NCBI RefSeq assembly: GCF_042477335.2
Contig: NC_091727.1
Coordinates: forward strand, 124,341,501 to 124,405,500
Source of the DNA: Ovis canadensis
Taxonomy: Eukaryota; Chordata; Mammalia; Artiodactyla; Bovidae
Direction: 5' to 3'
Length of the DNA stretch: 64,000 nt
In this document: in pieces, positions 23,085-34,873 of the stretch
How the letters are laid out: every line of letters begins with the position of its first letter
How positions within the stretch are numbered: position 1 is the first letter of the stretch
The notes under the pieces: generated by a model
The model's input: the letters and a program-made list of their open reading frames with translations, nothing else
Told to the model about the DNA's origin: nothing
Database searches by the model: none
Program-made: the position numbers and the translations under genes

Positions 23085-24705
23085 CTTCGAATAATAATAA
23101 GTCACTGAGTGCTTACTATGTGCCAAGTACAAGATTTATTGGTGTGAACCTTACAGTACCCAATACTACGTAAATTTGTCAGCAAATTTGGAAAACTCAG
23201 CAGTGGCCACAAGACTGGAAAAGGTCAGTTTTCATTCCAATCCCAAATAAAGAAAATGCCAAAGAATGCTCAAACTACCACACAATTGCACTCATCTCAC
23301 ATGCTAGTAAAGTAATGCTCAAAATTCTCCAAGCCAGGCTTCAGCAATACGTGAACTGGGAACTTCCAGATGTTCAAGATGGTTTTAGAAAAGGCAGAGG
23401 AACCAGAGATCAAATTGCCAACATCTGCTGGATCATCGAAAAAGCAAAAGAGTTCCAGAGAAACATCTATTTCTGCATTATTGACTATGCCAAAGCCTTT
23501 GACTGTGTGGATCACAAGAAACTGTGGAAAATTCTGAAAGAGACGGGAATACCAGATCACCTGACCTGCCTCTTGAGAAATGTCTATGCAGATCAGGAAG
23601 TAACACTTAGAACTGGACATGGAAGAACAGAATGGTTCCAAATAGGAAAAGGAGTAGGTCAAGGCTGTATATTGTCACCCTGCTTATTTAACGTATATGC
23701 AGAGTACATCATGAGAAACGCAAGGCTGGAAGAAGGACAAGCTGGAATTAAGATTGCCAGGAGAAATATCAATAACCTCAGATGTGCAGATGACACCACC
23801 TTTATGGCAGAAAGTGAAGAGGAACTAAAGAGCCTCTTGATGAAAGTGAAAGAGGAGAGTGAAAAGGTTGGCTTAAAGCTCAACATTCAGAAAACTAAGA
23901 TCATGGCATCCGGTCCCATCACTTCATGGCAAATAGATGGGGAAACAGTGGAAATAGTGGCTGACTTTATTTTCTTGGGCTCCAAAATCACTGCAGATGT
24001 TGATGCAGCTATGAAATTAAAAGACACTTGCTCCTTGGAAGGAATGTTATGACCAACCTATACAGCATATTAAAAAGCAGAGACATTACTTTGCCAACAA
24101 ATGTCTGTCTAGTCAAAGCTATAGTTTTTCCAGTAGTCATGTATGGATGTACGAGTTAGACTATAAAGAAAGCTGAGCACTGAAGAATTGATGCTTTTGA
24201 ATTGTGGTATTGGAGAAGACTCTTGAGAGTCCCTTGGACTGCAAGGAGATCCAACCAGTCCATCCTAATGGAGATCAGTCCTGGGTGTTCATTGGAAGGA
24301 CTGATGTTGAAGCTGAAACTCCAATACTTTGGCCACTTGATGCAAATAGCTGACTCATTTGAGAAGACCCTGATGCTGGGAAAGATTGAGGGCAGGAGAA
24401 GGGGACCACAGAGGATGAGATGATTAGATGGCATCACCGACTCAATGGACATCAGTTTGGATAGGCTCTGGGAGTTGATGATAGACAGGGAGGCCTGGCA
24501 TGCTGCAGTTCATGGGGTCGCAAAGAGTCAGACACGACTGAGCAACTGAACTGAGCTGAACTGAGCCAATATTATCAGTATTTGCATTTTACAGGTGAAA
24601 CAAGTACATTCATAAGGTGTAAGTAATTTGTCCAAAGACTGAAGCACAGGTCTATCTAACAGAAAAGGACATCTATTTGACCACTATGCTACCTGTCCTG
24701 CCCAC
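23085..24705 (+). mobile_element. MIR SINE remnant split by BovB
   Basis: The left piece 23085-23165 (agtgcttactatgtgccaagtacaag...) and the right piece 24570-24705 (ttgcattttacaggtgaaac ... taagtaatttgtccaaagac) join into one MIR, as in the uninterrupted unit B copy at 53735-53920. Confidence 0.7.
23172..24560 (+). mobile_element. BovB LINE, 5' truncated, private to unit A
   Basis: It begins in the RT fingers/palm (cagcaaatttggaaaactcagcag) and runs to the ctgaactgagctgaactga end. The longest piece, 23315-24052, encodes 245 residues including KGRGTRDQIANI and QIGKGVGQGCILSPCLF. The catalytic motif is mutated to CADD. A stop (tga) and a frameshift near 24050 separate it from the C-terminal part (24202-24423). 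Short similar flanks (ccaatact / ccaatatt) may be the target-site duplication. Confidence 0.9.
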
Positions 24706-25185
24706 ACTGATGTCCCAGGCTGAAAAGTCAGTCTTTTTATGCAGGCCAGTAATCTCTTCAGCACACTCTTTATAAACCTTCTCTATCCCCGTTCTGTCTT
24801 CAGTGAAAAATAACTATTTCACCCTTATCCAGAATTCCTTGTGTGGACACAAAATCAATCTTAACAGCATTCTCTTTTTTGCTACTAAAGCTGTTGAAAA
24901 TAATATCCAGTTATTTTTTGGCCTTTTGTAGTTTTATCCATATCTTGAGGAAAGAGTCAGAGTAGACCCTTCTCTGAAGGCTTGTATTCTCTTTCCTGCC
25001 ATGTAATTGATGACACAAATCCCACTACCCTAAAAATATAGTTGGAACTTTTTAATAAAGGGGTATCCTTAACACTGGACTTTCCACGTAGCACTAAGTA
25101 GTAAAAAGCATGCAAACACTGAAGCTCATCTTTCTCCCTTTCATAAATTTTTGTTATTTTTTTCTCCATTGATTTTAATTATAAT
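24706..25185. other. Unassigned sequence of unit A
   Basis: About 0.5 kb, AT-rich, no recognised element. The part up to about 25060 is shared with unit B; the rest is absent from B. Confidence 0.4.
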
Positions 25186-25189
25186 ACTA

Positions 25190-25375
25190 CCAGGCATCAA
25201 GTCGAACCACTTACTACATGCCAGGCATTGTGCTTTAGGTTCATTTTCTCTTTTAATTCTTATAACCATGGTCTTAGACATCTGCTATTATTAACCTTAT
25301 TAGGCAAATGAAGAAATTGAGGCTTAGAATGATGAAAGAAATTATGCAAGAACTAGTAAGTAAAAAGTGAAAAAA
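25190..25375 (+). mobile_element. MIR SINE remnant
   Basis: MIR-like: ttactacatgccaggcattgtgctttagg, then ttaattcttataaccatgg, then aggcaaatgaagaaattgaggcttaga. It lies in the part of A that has no counterpart in B. Confidence 0.65.
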
Positions 25376-25382
25376 GAAAGTG

Positions 25383-25682
25383 TAAGTGAAAGTCGCTCAG
25401 TTGTGTCCAACTCTTTGTGACCCCACAGACTATACATTCTATAGAATTCTCCAGGAGTGGCTAGCCTTTCCCTTCTCCAGGGGATTTTCCCAACCCAAGG
25501 ATTGAACCCAAGTCTCCCACATTGCAGGCAGATTCTTCACCAGCTGAGCCACCAGGGACACCCAAGAATACTGGAGTGTATAGCCTATCCCTTCTCCAGC
25601 AGATCTTCCTGCACCAGATATTGAACCTGGGTCTCCAGCATTGTAGGTGGATTCTTCACCAACTGAGTTACCAGGGAAGCGC
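25383..25682 (-). mobile_element. Bov-tA SINE with a second partial unit
   Basis: An antisense Bov-tA (gtgaaagtcgctcagttgtgtccaactc ... gagccaccagggacaccc) is followed immediately by a second partial copy (aagaatactggagtgtatagcc ... gagttaccagggaagcg), giving a tandem or template-jump form. Confidence 0.82.
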
Positions 25683-25799
25683 AGTAAGTAAAGGCAAGAC
25701 TCAAATCTAGATATTTCTAATTGCAGAGTCCAGGCTCCTACACAGTACATTACTATTGATCTACAACCAGAGTCAACCAAAGGCCAGCTGTGGGCCAAC

Positions 25800-25975
25800 C
25801 CCAGCCTACTGCCTGTTTTCAAAAGTAAAATTTTATTGGAACTCAGTCATACCCATCATTTACATGTTGTCTGTGGGTGCTTTCATGCTGGGACATGCAT
25901 GCCCACAAAGCTAAAAACATTAACTATCTGTTCTTTTTCAGAAAAAGCTTTGACCCCTGGTCTAAACATATTAGG
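25800..25975. mobile_element. Old interspersed repeat remnant, probably DNA transposon
   Basis: The phrases ttttattggaactcagtcatacccat, gttgtctgtgggtgctttcatgctg and ctgttctttttcagaaaaagctttgacccctggtct belong to a common mammalian medium-reiteration repeat. I do not assign the family by name. Confidence 0.45.
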
Positions 25976-26655
25976 GTATTAAATCGGACCAGCTCATGGG
26001 GCATCTCATTGTTTATATTTCTCATTTAAAATGGCCCATTTGTCCCTATTTTTTTGTTTCTTGACTTTAAGTTAGTCTCATCTACACGATGAAACAATGG
26101 GATTTCTGTAGCAGCTTACTTACTGTGTTTTAGTATCCTAAATAAATTTCAATGGTGATCCATTATCAAATGTCTACATTCTGCGTCAGAAAACTCTGAT
26201 TATCTGGGTTGGTTATAGGGGACGTTTAATGCTTCCTCCCGACCCCTCCCACCCCCACCCTTCTCCTGCAAACACTGTAATTTTGGCAATTGTACCGAAT
26301 TTTCATATAGAGATCAAACTTCTTTTCCACTTTAGTTTACTTTCCTGGGTGGCATTCCACCTCCCAGCATGAAACCTAAGGCAATAATCCCATGGCATTT
26401 ACCTGGCCACTGTGACTGTTCCAGGTGTGAGCTTTTGTCTTAAACATGTTTTAAAAGAGTGAATGTTATAGCCTTTCTTGAAATGTTAGAAAAGTACTCT
26501 CATTTTCTCCCCACTGGAATCAAATGTAAACAGATATAGCCCTGATGATTGCTGACATCCCTTCTGACAAAGAGAGGAGAGCCCATTTAAGAGTGGAGGC
26601 TTCCTGAGAAGTAGAATTTAGGGGCAAAGAGGAAGAAATGAAGAGCTGAATTTTT
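25976..26655. other. Unassigned sequence private to unit A
   Basis: About 0.7 kb with a short C-rich run (cctcccgacccctcccacccccaccc) at 26235-26262. No gene or known repeat is recognised. Confidence 0.4.
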
Positions 26656-27295
26656 TTTTGAGTATTAATCTTTTTAATGAAATGTAATTTATTTATAATA
26701 TTACTTTTAAGTGATGATAGTGATTCAATATTTTTATAGATTATACTCCAGTTAAAGTGGAGTATACAAAATAAGATATTGGGTTGGCCAATAAGTTTAT
26801 TTGGGTTTTAATACATTACAGAAAAATCCAAATGGACCTTTTGACCAACTCAATATATTTCCCTGTGCTGTACATTACATTCTTGTTGTTTATTTTTTTT
26901 ATACATAGTAGTTAGTACCTCTTAATCCTATACCCCTGTCTTACTCCTCCCTCTTTCCCTCTCCCCACTGGGAACCACTAGATTGTTCTCTATATCTATG
27001 AGTCTTTTTCTGTTTTGTTATATTTACTTGTTTTATTTTTTATATTCTACATATAAGTGGTAACATATAGTGTTTGTCTTTTACTTCTTTCACTCAGCAA
27101 AATACCATTCAGGTCCATCCATGTAGTTACAAATGGCAAAATATTTCATTCTGTTTTATGGCTGACTGATATTCCATTATAGATTATGCTACATCTTTAT
27201 CCATTCATCTGTTGATGGACACGTAGGTTGCTTCTATATCTTGACTATTGTAAATAGTGCTACTATGAACATTGATGTGCATGTAAATAATCATA
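26656..27295 (-). mobile_element. Old L1 LINE 3' remnant
   Basis: Antisense ancient L1 3' region: attttttttatacatagtagttagtacct, cactgggaaccactagattgttctc, gtccatccatgtagttacaaatgg, tgttgatggacacgtaggttgcttc. The distal part is shared with unit B (56830-57000); the proximal part is missing there. A mariner-type MITE is inserted at about 26778. Confidence 0.78.
26778..26857. mobile_element. Mariner-type MITE (MAR1-like)
   Basis: About 80 bases with terminal inverted repeats (attgggttggccaataag at the left; ttgaccaactcaatat at the right), matching ruminant mariner-derived MITEs, which insert at TA. It sits inside the old L1. Confidence 0.72.
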
Positions 27296-27568
27296 TCTTT
27301 GAATCACTAAATCCACTTATGCTTGAAGGTGTTTAGCCTTAAAGCTAATTATATTCTTTTAAAGAAGCACAAAGAGTTCTGATACAATGATTTTCCCCAC
27401 AAAACTACATTATTTTAGCTCAATTTCTTATATCAGTTTGAGGAGTTAATACCTATTAACAGCAAAAAAAGAAAATTTATATTGCAGTGGTGGTATTGGG
27501 CAAAGAACAGACTTATGTACTCTGACCCAAGTTTAACCTTCTAATACAGAGACCAGCATTTCTGCCTG

Positions 27569-27597
<29 letters not shown>
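27569..27597. repeat. Poly(A) homopolymer
   Basis: An uninterrupted run of about 29 A. The aligned position in unit B (near 57300) has only a few mixed bases (ctaccagaagtttgtag), so the run arose in A or was lost from B. No retroelement is attached to it. Confidence 0.85.
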
Positions 27598-27601
<4 letters not shown>

Positions 27602-27969
27602 GTAGAGTGTTCTGGATTCATGAGTTTTGTTTGGCCTACTGGACAGATACAGACTAATCCTGTATAAACGCATCAACTTCCAAAAGGAATAGAAATTTCT
27701 GCCCCAAAGTCCTGCCATTACTTAAACAAATGTGAGATGGCCGCTTAAGATTTTGGGGGCAGGTTGTGGCGTAGGACTTCTCTTCCCATCATCAACACCT
27801 GCACTATGCCAAGTACAAAGCGACACAGCAAAGTATAGCAGATTAAGAGCGAGAAACCTGGACAGAATTCAAATGCTGGACTCTACTTCCCACTAACTAG
27901 ATGAAAATTCTCAGTTTCCTTAACTACTCTGTGCCTCAATTCCCTACTTTGTATAGGATTAAGAGGATT

Positions 27970-28165
27970 TCCATGGTGTTTCAGAGAGTAAAAAATCTGC
28001 CTGCTATTCAGAAGACCCAGGTTCAATCTCTGAGTCAGGAAGATTGCCAGGAGAAGGAAATGGCAACCCACTCCAGTATTGTTGCCTGCAGAATTCCATG
28101 GACAGAGGAGCCTGGTGGGCTAGAGTCAGTGGGATCATAGAGAGTCAGGCATGACTGAGCAACAG
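27970..28165 (+). mobile_element. Bov-tA SINE shared by units A and B
   Basis: Sense Bov-tA: ttccatggtgtttcagagagtaaa, gacccaggttcaatctctgagtc, ggagaaggaaatggcaacccactcc, agagtcaggcatgactgagcaac. Present at 57668-57870 in B. Confidence 0.85.
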
Positions 28166-28309
28166 ACGCACATAGGATTATGAAGTATAAATTAATATTT
28201 TAAAAAAACTTAAAATAGTACCTGGTACACAATAACCACTATAGAAGTGTTTGTGAAAAAATGAATAAATAACATACAAGTACTACAACCATTTGAGATA
28301 GCGGTAGTT

Positions 28310-28785
28310 CAGTTCAGTTCAGTCTCTCAGTCGTGTCGGACTCTTTGTGACCCCATGAATCACAGCATGCCAGGCCTTCCTGTCCATCACCAACTCCCGG
28401 AGTTCACTCAAACTCACGTCCATCGAGTTGCTGATGCCATCCAGCCATCTCATCCTCTGTCGTTCCCTTTTCCTCCTGCCCTCAATCCCTCCCAGCATCA
28501 GAGTCTTTTCCAATGAGTCAACTCTTCGCATGAGGTGGCCAAAGTACTAGAGTTTCAGCTTTAGCATCATTCCTTCCAAAGAAATTCCAGGGCTGATCTC
28601 CTTCAGAATGGACTGGTTGGATCTCCTTGCAGTCGAAGGGACTCTCAAGAGTCTTCTCCAATACCACAGTTCAAAAGCATCAATTCTTTGGCGCTCAGCT
28701 TTCTTCACAGTCCAACTCTCACATCCATACATGACCACTGGAAAAACCATAACCTTGACTAGATGGACCTTTGTTGGCTGCTGTA
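28310..28785 (-). mobile_element. BovB LINE 3' fragment, private to unit A
   Basis: Antisense from the 3' repeat (ttcagttcagttcagtctctcag) to cctttgttgg. The frames 28531-28319 and 28798-28547 are the C-terminal BovB region. Unit B at 57995 is uninterrupted (gagatatctgcagaagattt). The similar flanks agcggtag / tgctgtag suggest a short target-site duplication. Confidence 0.88.
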
Positions 28786-28799
28786 GAGGATCTGTCAAA

Positions 28800-29180
28800 A
28801 AAACATGGTTCCCCCAAAATATAATACATGATGGAAAAACAGCATAAATATCTCTAGATGAGAAAGGACCTTTAAATCTAATACATAAGATAGGTCATTC
28901 TATCCTATCCAGTCACAATCACATATCAGGAATTCTGCTTTTTATACATCATGACAATTGCAGATGCAGTCTTGGTTGAAAACCATATATGAATAGAAGT
29001 CAATAGTGAACTCACCATATAGTCTTTCCCTTTTCCCACTAAAGAAGCCTTTATGCTTCTCTCCCTTTACCTAACCCCCAAAATGACACAATTTATTACT
29101 TTCATTTCATTTTACTAACCTAGGAAAGATTAGATTCAAAGATGCTCAAATTTCTTCTGTCTCCCACATTCCCTAAACAC
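28800..29180. other. Unassigned sequence of unit A
   Basis: No recognised repeat or gene. It aligns with 58005-58420 in unit B. Confidence 0.4.
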
Positions 29181-29184
29181 ATTC

Positions 29185-29398
29185 TGCATGTTCAGGAATG
29201 TCTGACTCTTTGCAACCCCATGGACTATAGGCCACCAGGATCTTCTGTCCATGCGATTCTCCATGCAAGAATGTTGGAGTGGGTTGCTATTTCCTCCTCC
29301 AAGGGATCTTCCAGACCCAGGGATTGAGCCAAGGTCTCCTGTGTCTCTTGCACTGCAGGGGAAATTTTAACCACTGAGCCACTAAGGAATCCCCAGGG
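29185..29398 (-). mobile_element. Bov-tA SINE shared by units A and B
   Basis: Antisense Bov-tA (aatgtctgactctttgcaaccccatgg ... gagccactaaggaatcccc). Also at 58425-58635 in B. Confidence 0.85.
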
Positions 29399-31125
29399 GA
29401 GACAGATGAGACTGTATTGAGGAGACTGAACTTAAACTGAACATGGGAAGAAGAGGGCTTTTAGGTGAAGGGAGAGAGAGATTAAAAGCAGGAGTGGGCA
29501 TGAGTACATGGTCTTAAGTGGAGGTAGGGGCTTGTTTTCCATACATGTAGAATGCAAATAATCATACCTACTTTGTAAGACCACTGTGAGGATTATAAGT
29601 TCTAGGAAAGAGGTAACAAATACTTGTTCAGCATGGTGCAGTTATTGCTCCAGAGCCCATAGCAGACATTAACAGTTCTTCACAACATTCTACCAGAGAA
29701 GCAAGTCACAGGCTCAGAATTCTCTTACACACAGCTACAGATAGTCAGTACTAATCAGAGTATGTAGTTGGCATAAATTAGGTACTCAAGAAATCATAAG
29801 TGTTATAACCCCTAGAGACCCACAAAATGTTGGGTACAACTAAAGGAATGCAGAACTTGTCCTTCCTAATCTTACCAAATACAAGTGAAACTCTCTGCAT
29901 TTACAGTGTGTCAGAGGCCTGCCATGTCTTTAGCACTTGAAGGTCTGACAAGAGACTGAGACCCAATCTGCTACAAAGGTTATCTGCCATATGTTGTAAC
30001 ATCTCTTATGAGCTATAAGTAGCAGCACACTTGATCTTTAGGAGTTGTAAAACCTCTAGAACATGGCTAATTTCCCTAATGTCTTCATTTACCTCCCATA
30101 GCAATGTGAGAATCCCTCAGGGCCTGAATCAAATTGGCAAGTACAATGAAGAAGCAATAGAGTCTGTCTTTGCAATTTCTTCTTGACTCCATGTAATTCT
30201 CTGCATTCAACCCGAGTAATATGATGTCTGCCTAATGGAAGATCACCTTGCCATCCATCCAGCATCCAGATTCTTGCCTTACTAAAAAAAATCTCTCAGT
30301 GTTTTCAGGCCTCTTTCTGTGTTGGACTGAGAGAAAAGAACAGTGTGCAAATGGGTCATGTATTGTGGGGCCCATGTTATTGGACATGTATTACAGAGAC
30401 AAAGTTATTCTGGATGGTGACTAAGCAGAATCATTCAGACATGCGATGTGGCTGCCAGCAGAGAGTAGGCAAAGGAGACAAGGTAGGTGATGGAGGAGCC
30501 TGGGAAACATGACATTAAGAGGAACGTTAAACAGGTCCATGGAGCGGGAAAGCTGCTGAGGCTCCTTGCTACTGTTGTGCACATTAGGAAGGAAAACTAG
30601 GAAGCTGAAAGGGAATATTGGAGAGAGTGTTCAAAACGTGTTGAACTTTATAAGCAGCTAGGTCATGGGTCCAACTGAGCCAGAGGAATTTTAAAGCTTA
30701 AAGGAAGCTGTGAGGTCTGATCTGAGCCATAGCAATGGGCAAATTGATCTCAGCTGGACTGTTCTATATCTGATATGAGGATATCAGGATGGTTTTTCTA
30801 CCTCATTAACTTACAGAGCAGAGTGAAATAGTGCATAACTCCAAGTAGGAACTACCAAGTCCTGATAGCAGGGTTAACTCAACTCCTATTTCTTGCCTCT
30901 GAGCCAGCTACATGTCCCAAGCCTGAGCCAGGTCTATTCTATCCCATTGTTTAGAGGTGACCATGTAGCTTCAAACAGACACTAGGAAGGAAGCAATCCA
31001 CATCTCACACATCTCAGGGGCCATTTTTTGAGTCACATACATTCTACATTCAAAAATCAAGAGAGTGCCAAAGCAGAAAGGGTGTTTTGAGAATTCTCAG
31101 CCTAGAGTGTTTTGGAAAGTGCTGA
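29399..31125. other. Unassigned non-coding sequence of unit A
   Basis: A 1.7 kb stretch that aligns well with 58636-60370 in unit B. No reading frame is conserved between the two and no splice-flanked exon is obvious. It has purine-rich patches but no recognised repeat. It is the longest retroelement-free part of the A/B duplication. Confidence 0.5.
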
Positions 31126-31129
31126 TGGG

Positions 31130-31312
31130 GAAACTTCCACATCAACATTATCTATGGAATGTGATTGAAATGCAAATTATCCAATCTCATCCTAGACCCA
31201 TAATTTACACTGCCTAGAGTTGAGACCCAAATATCTGAATGTTAAAATTTCCAGGATTCTGATGTATCCTGAAATTTGAAAAACTCTGATAAATATAGGA
31301 GTTTTCTGTGGG
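31130..31312. mobile_element. MER5-type hAT transposon remnant
   Basis: Phrases typical of MER5A-like elements: ttccacatcaacattatctatgg, aatgcaaattatccaatctcatcctagaccca, cctgaaatttgaaaaactctgat. Shared with 60605-60780 in B. Confidence 0.55.
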
Positions 31313-31434
31313 CAGTTCAGTTTAGTTCAGGCACTCAGAAGTGTCCAACTCTGACACTTCTCCCCATCAGGTGGCCAAAGTATTGGAGTTTCAGCTGAAG
31401 AATCAGTCCTTCATAAAAATATTCAGGATTGATT

Positions 31435-31676
31435 TCAAACATTTGGCCACCTGATGCAAAGAACTGACTCATTGGAAAAGACTTATGTTGGGACAGATTG
31501 AAGGCCGGAGGAGAAGGGGACGATAGAGGATGAGATGGTTGGATGGCGTCACTGATTCAGTGGACATGAGTTTGAGTAAGCTCCAGGAGTTAGTGATGGA
31601 GAGGGAAGCCTGGCGTGCTGCAGTCCATGGAGTCGCAAAGAGTCGGACACGACTGAGTGACTGAACTGAACTGATT
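31435..31676 (+). mobile_element. BovB LINE 3' fragment nested in BovB
   Basis: Sense BovB 3' end: ttggccacctgatgcaaagaactgactc ... gagtcggacacgactgagtgactgaactgaactga. It sits inside the antisense BovB, with tgatttc at both edges (about 31430 and 31672) as a probable target-site duplication. Confidence 0.88.
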
Positions 31677-31883
31677 TCCTTTAGGATTCACTGATTTGAT
31701 CTCCTTGCAGCCCAAGGGACTCTCAAGAGTGTTCTCAAACACCACTGTTCAAAAGTATCGGTTCTTTGGTGCTTAGCTTTCTTTATGTTACAACTCTCAT
31801 ATCCATACATGACTCCTGGAAAAACCATAGATTGAATAGATGGACCTTTGTTTGCAAAGTAATGTCTCTGCCTTTTAATATGC

Positions 31884-32335
31884 TGTCTAGGTTTTTTTTG
31901 TTTTTTTTTTTTTTGTTCCATAAATTATTATTATTATTTTTTGTTTGTTTTTTTTTTTTAGTTTTTTATTTTTTAAATTTTAAAATCTTTAATTCTTACA
32001 TGCATTCCCAAACATGAACCCCCCTCCCACCTCCCTCCCCATAACATCTTTCTGGGTCATCCCCATGCACCAGCCCCAAGCATGCTGCATCCTGCGTCAG
32101 ACATAGACTGGCGATTCAATTCACATGATAGTATACATGTTAGAATGTCATTCTCCCAAATCATCCCACCCTCTCCCTCTCCCTCTGAGTCCAAAAGTCC
32201 GTTATACACATCTGTGTCTCTTTCCCTGTCTTGCATACAGGGTCGTCATTGCCATCTTCCTAAATTCCATATATATGTGTTAGTATACTGTATTGGTGTT
32301 TTTCTTTCTGGCTTACTTCACTCTTGTCTAGGTTT
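31884..32335 (-). mobile_element. L1 LINE 3' fragment with 11-base target-site duplication
   Basis: An antisense, 5'-truncated L1 tail at 31895-32324: a T-rich start, aacccccctcccacctccctccc, ctctgagtccaaaagtccg, catctgtgtctctttccctg. It is flanked by exact TGTCTAGGTTT at 31884-31894 and 32325-32335. The host is BovB. Confidence 0.9.
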
Positions 32336-34027
32336 ATCACAGCTTTTCTTCCAAGGAGCAAGAATCTTTTAATTTCATGGCCACAGTCACCATCTGCAGT
32401 GATTTTGGAGACCATAAAAATAAAGTCTTTCACCGTTTCCATTGTCTTTCCATCTATATGCCATGAAGCAGTGGGACCGGATGCCATGATCCTAGTTTTT
32501 TGAATATTGAGTTTTAAGCCAGCTTATTCACTCACCTCTTTCAATTTCATTAAGAGGCTCTTTAGTTCCTCTTCACTTTCTGCCTAAGGGTGGTGTCATC
32601 TGCATATCCGAGGTTACTGATATTTCTCTTGGCCATCTTGATTCCAGCTTGTGCTTCATCCAGCCTGGCATTTTGCATGATGGACTCTGCATAGAAGTTA
32701 AATAAGCAGGGTGACAATATACAGCCTTGACGTACTCCTTTCCCAATTTGGAACCAGTCTGTTACTCAATGTCTGGTTCTAACTGTTGCTTCTTGACCTA
32801 CATACAGATTTCTCAGGAGGCAGGTAAGGTGGTCAGGTATTCTCATCTCTCTGGTATTCTCACTGTGGAAGAATTTTCCACAATTTGTTGTGATCCACAC
32901 AGTCAGAGGCTTTGGCATAGTCAGTAAAGCAGAAGTAGATGTTTTTTGGAACTCTTTTGCTTCTTCTATGATTCAACAGATGTTGGCAATTTGATCTCTG
33001 GTCCCTCTGCCTTTTCTAAATCTAGCTTGAATATCTGGAGGTTTCTCTTCTATTGAAGCCTCATTTAGATAATTTTGAGTGTTACTTTACTAGCATGTGA
33101 GATGAGTGCAAATGTGTGGTAGTTTGAACAGTCTTTGGCATTGTGTTTCTTTGGGATTGAAATGAAAACTGACCTTTTCCAGCCCTGTGGCCACTGCTGA
33201 GTTTTCCAAATTTGCTAGCATATTGAGTGCAGCACTTTTACAGCATCATCTTGTAGGACTCGAACCAGTTCTGCTGGAATTCCTTCACCTCCACTAGCTT
33301 CGTTCATAGTGATGCTTCCTAAGGCCCACTTGACTTCACATTCCATGATTTCTGACTCTAAGTGAGTGATCACCCCATTGTGGTTATCTGGTCATTACTA
33401 TATTTATTGTATAGTTCTTCTGTGTATTCTTGCCACCTCTTCTTAGTATTTTCTGCTTCTGTTAGGTCCATACTATCTGCTCTTTATTGTGCCCATCTTT
33501 GCATGAGATGTTCCCTTTGTATCTAATTTTCTTGAAGAGGTTTCTAGCCTTTCCCATTCTATTTTCCCCCTTTATTTCTTTGCATTGATCACCGAGTAAG
33601 GCCTTCTTAGCTCTGCTTGCTATTCTTCGGAACTCTGCATTCAGATGGGTATATCTTCCCTTTCTCACTTGCCTTTTGCTTCTCTTCTTTTCTCAGCTAT
33701 TTGTAAGGCCTCCTCAAACAACCATTTTGCCTTTTTTCATTTCTTCTTTTCGTGGATGTCCTGATCACCACCTCCTGTGAAATGACATGAACCTCTATCC
33801 ATAGTTCTTCAGCCACTCTGTCAGATCTAATCCCTTGAATCTATTTATCACTTCTACTCTATAATCATAAGGAATTTGATTAGGACCTATTTGAATGGTC
33901 TAGTGGTTTTCCATACTTTCTTCAATTTAAGTCTGAATTTTGCAATAAGCAGTCACCAAATATTCCCAAGGTAAAATCTGAAGACCTCTGATCACAGAAT
34001 AATTTGGGAATACACAAACATAAAAAT

Positions 34028-34873
34028 GGAAAAGGTCAGTTTTCATTCCAAACCCAAAGAAAGGCAATGCCAAAGAATGCTCAAACTACTTACTGTACAA
34101 TTGCACTCATCTCACACATTAGTAAAGTAATGCTCAAAATTCTCCAAGCCAGGCTTCAACAGTATGTGAGTCATGAACTTCCAGATGTTCAAGCTGGTTT
34201 TAGAAAAGGCATAGGAACCAGAGATCAAATTGCCAACATCCATTGAATTATTGAAAAAACAGAGAGTCCCAGAAAAACATCTATTTCTGCTTTATTGACT
34301 ATGCCAAAACCTTTGACTGTGTGGACCACCACAAACTGTTGAAAATTCTTAAAGATATGGGAATACCAGACCACCTGACCTGCCTTTTAAGAAATCTGTG
34401 TACAGGTCAGTACACAACAGTTAGAACTAATAAGGAAAGGAGTATGTCAAGGCTGTATATTGTCCCCCTGCCTATTTAATTTATATGCAGAGTACATAAT
34501 GAGAAACACTGGGCTGGATGAAGCACAAGTTACAATCAAGATTGCCAGGAGAAATGTCAATAGCCTCAGATATGCAGATGACACCACCCTTATGACAGAA
34601 AGTGAAGAAGAACTAAAGAGCCTCTTGATGAAAGTGAAAGAGGAGAGTGAAAAAGTTGACTTAAAGATCAACATTCAGAAAACTAAGATCATGGCATCTG
34701 GTTCCATCACTTCATGGGAAATAGATGGGGAAACAGTGGAAACAGTGTCAGACTTTATTTTGGGGGGCTCCAAAATCACTGCAGATGGTGATTGCAGCCA
34801 TGAAATTCAAAGATGCTTACTCTTTGGAAGAAAAGTTATGACCAGCCTAGACAGGATATTAAAAAGCAGAGAC
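34028..34873 (+). mobile_element. BovB LINE segment, detached 5' part
   Basis: Sense BovB from the RT fingers (ggaaaaggtcagttttcattcc) to attaaaaagcagagac. The frame 34460-34942 keeps an intact catalytic motif (SLRYADDTTLM). It lacks about 30 bases before the GVCQGC region (gttagaactaataaggaaagg), a deletion shared with the BovB at 18760. It is preceded by AACATAAAAAT (34017-34027) and ends where an L1 begins. Its 3' continuation is probably 12712-11002 in opposite orientation. Confidence 0.82.

Larger units (their letters stand above)
31318..33947 (-). mobile_element. BovB LINE composite, private to unit A
   Basis: Antisense BovB from a decayed 3' end (cagtttagttcaggcactcag) to the endonuclease/RT linker near 33945. 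It is inserted between tgtgggcag and gcagtcacc; unit B reads through as tgtagacagtcaccc at 60788. It is heavily eroded: the longest frames are short (33668-33462, 32487-32260). It contains a sense-oriented BovB 3' fragment (31435-31676) and an antisense L1 (31895-32324). Confidence 0.82.
21396..34027 (+). repeat. Duplicated segment, unit A
   Basis: Directly repeated, with clear divergence, at 52051-60870. Matching blocks by eye: 21396-23165 with 52051-53805; 24570-25060 with 53806-54317; 27110-28300 with 56830-57995; 28790-31316 with 57996-60790; 33948-34027 with 60791-60870. Three BovB blocks (23172-24560, 28310-28785, 31318-33947) are private to A. Unit B instead has a BovB where A keeps 25060-27110. 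No conserved reading frame is shared between A and B, so the segment looks non-coding. Confidence 0.85.
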
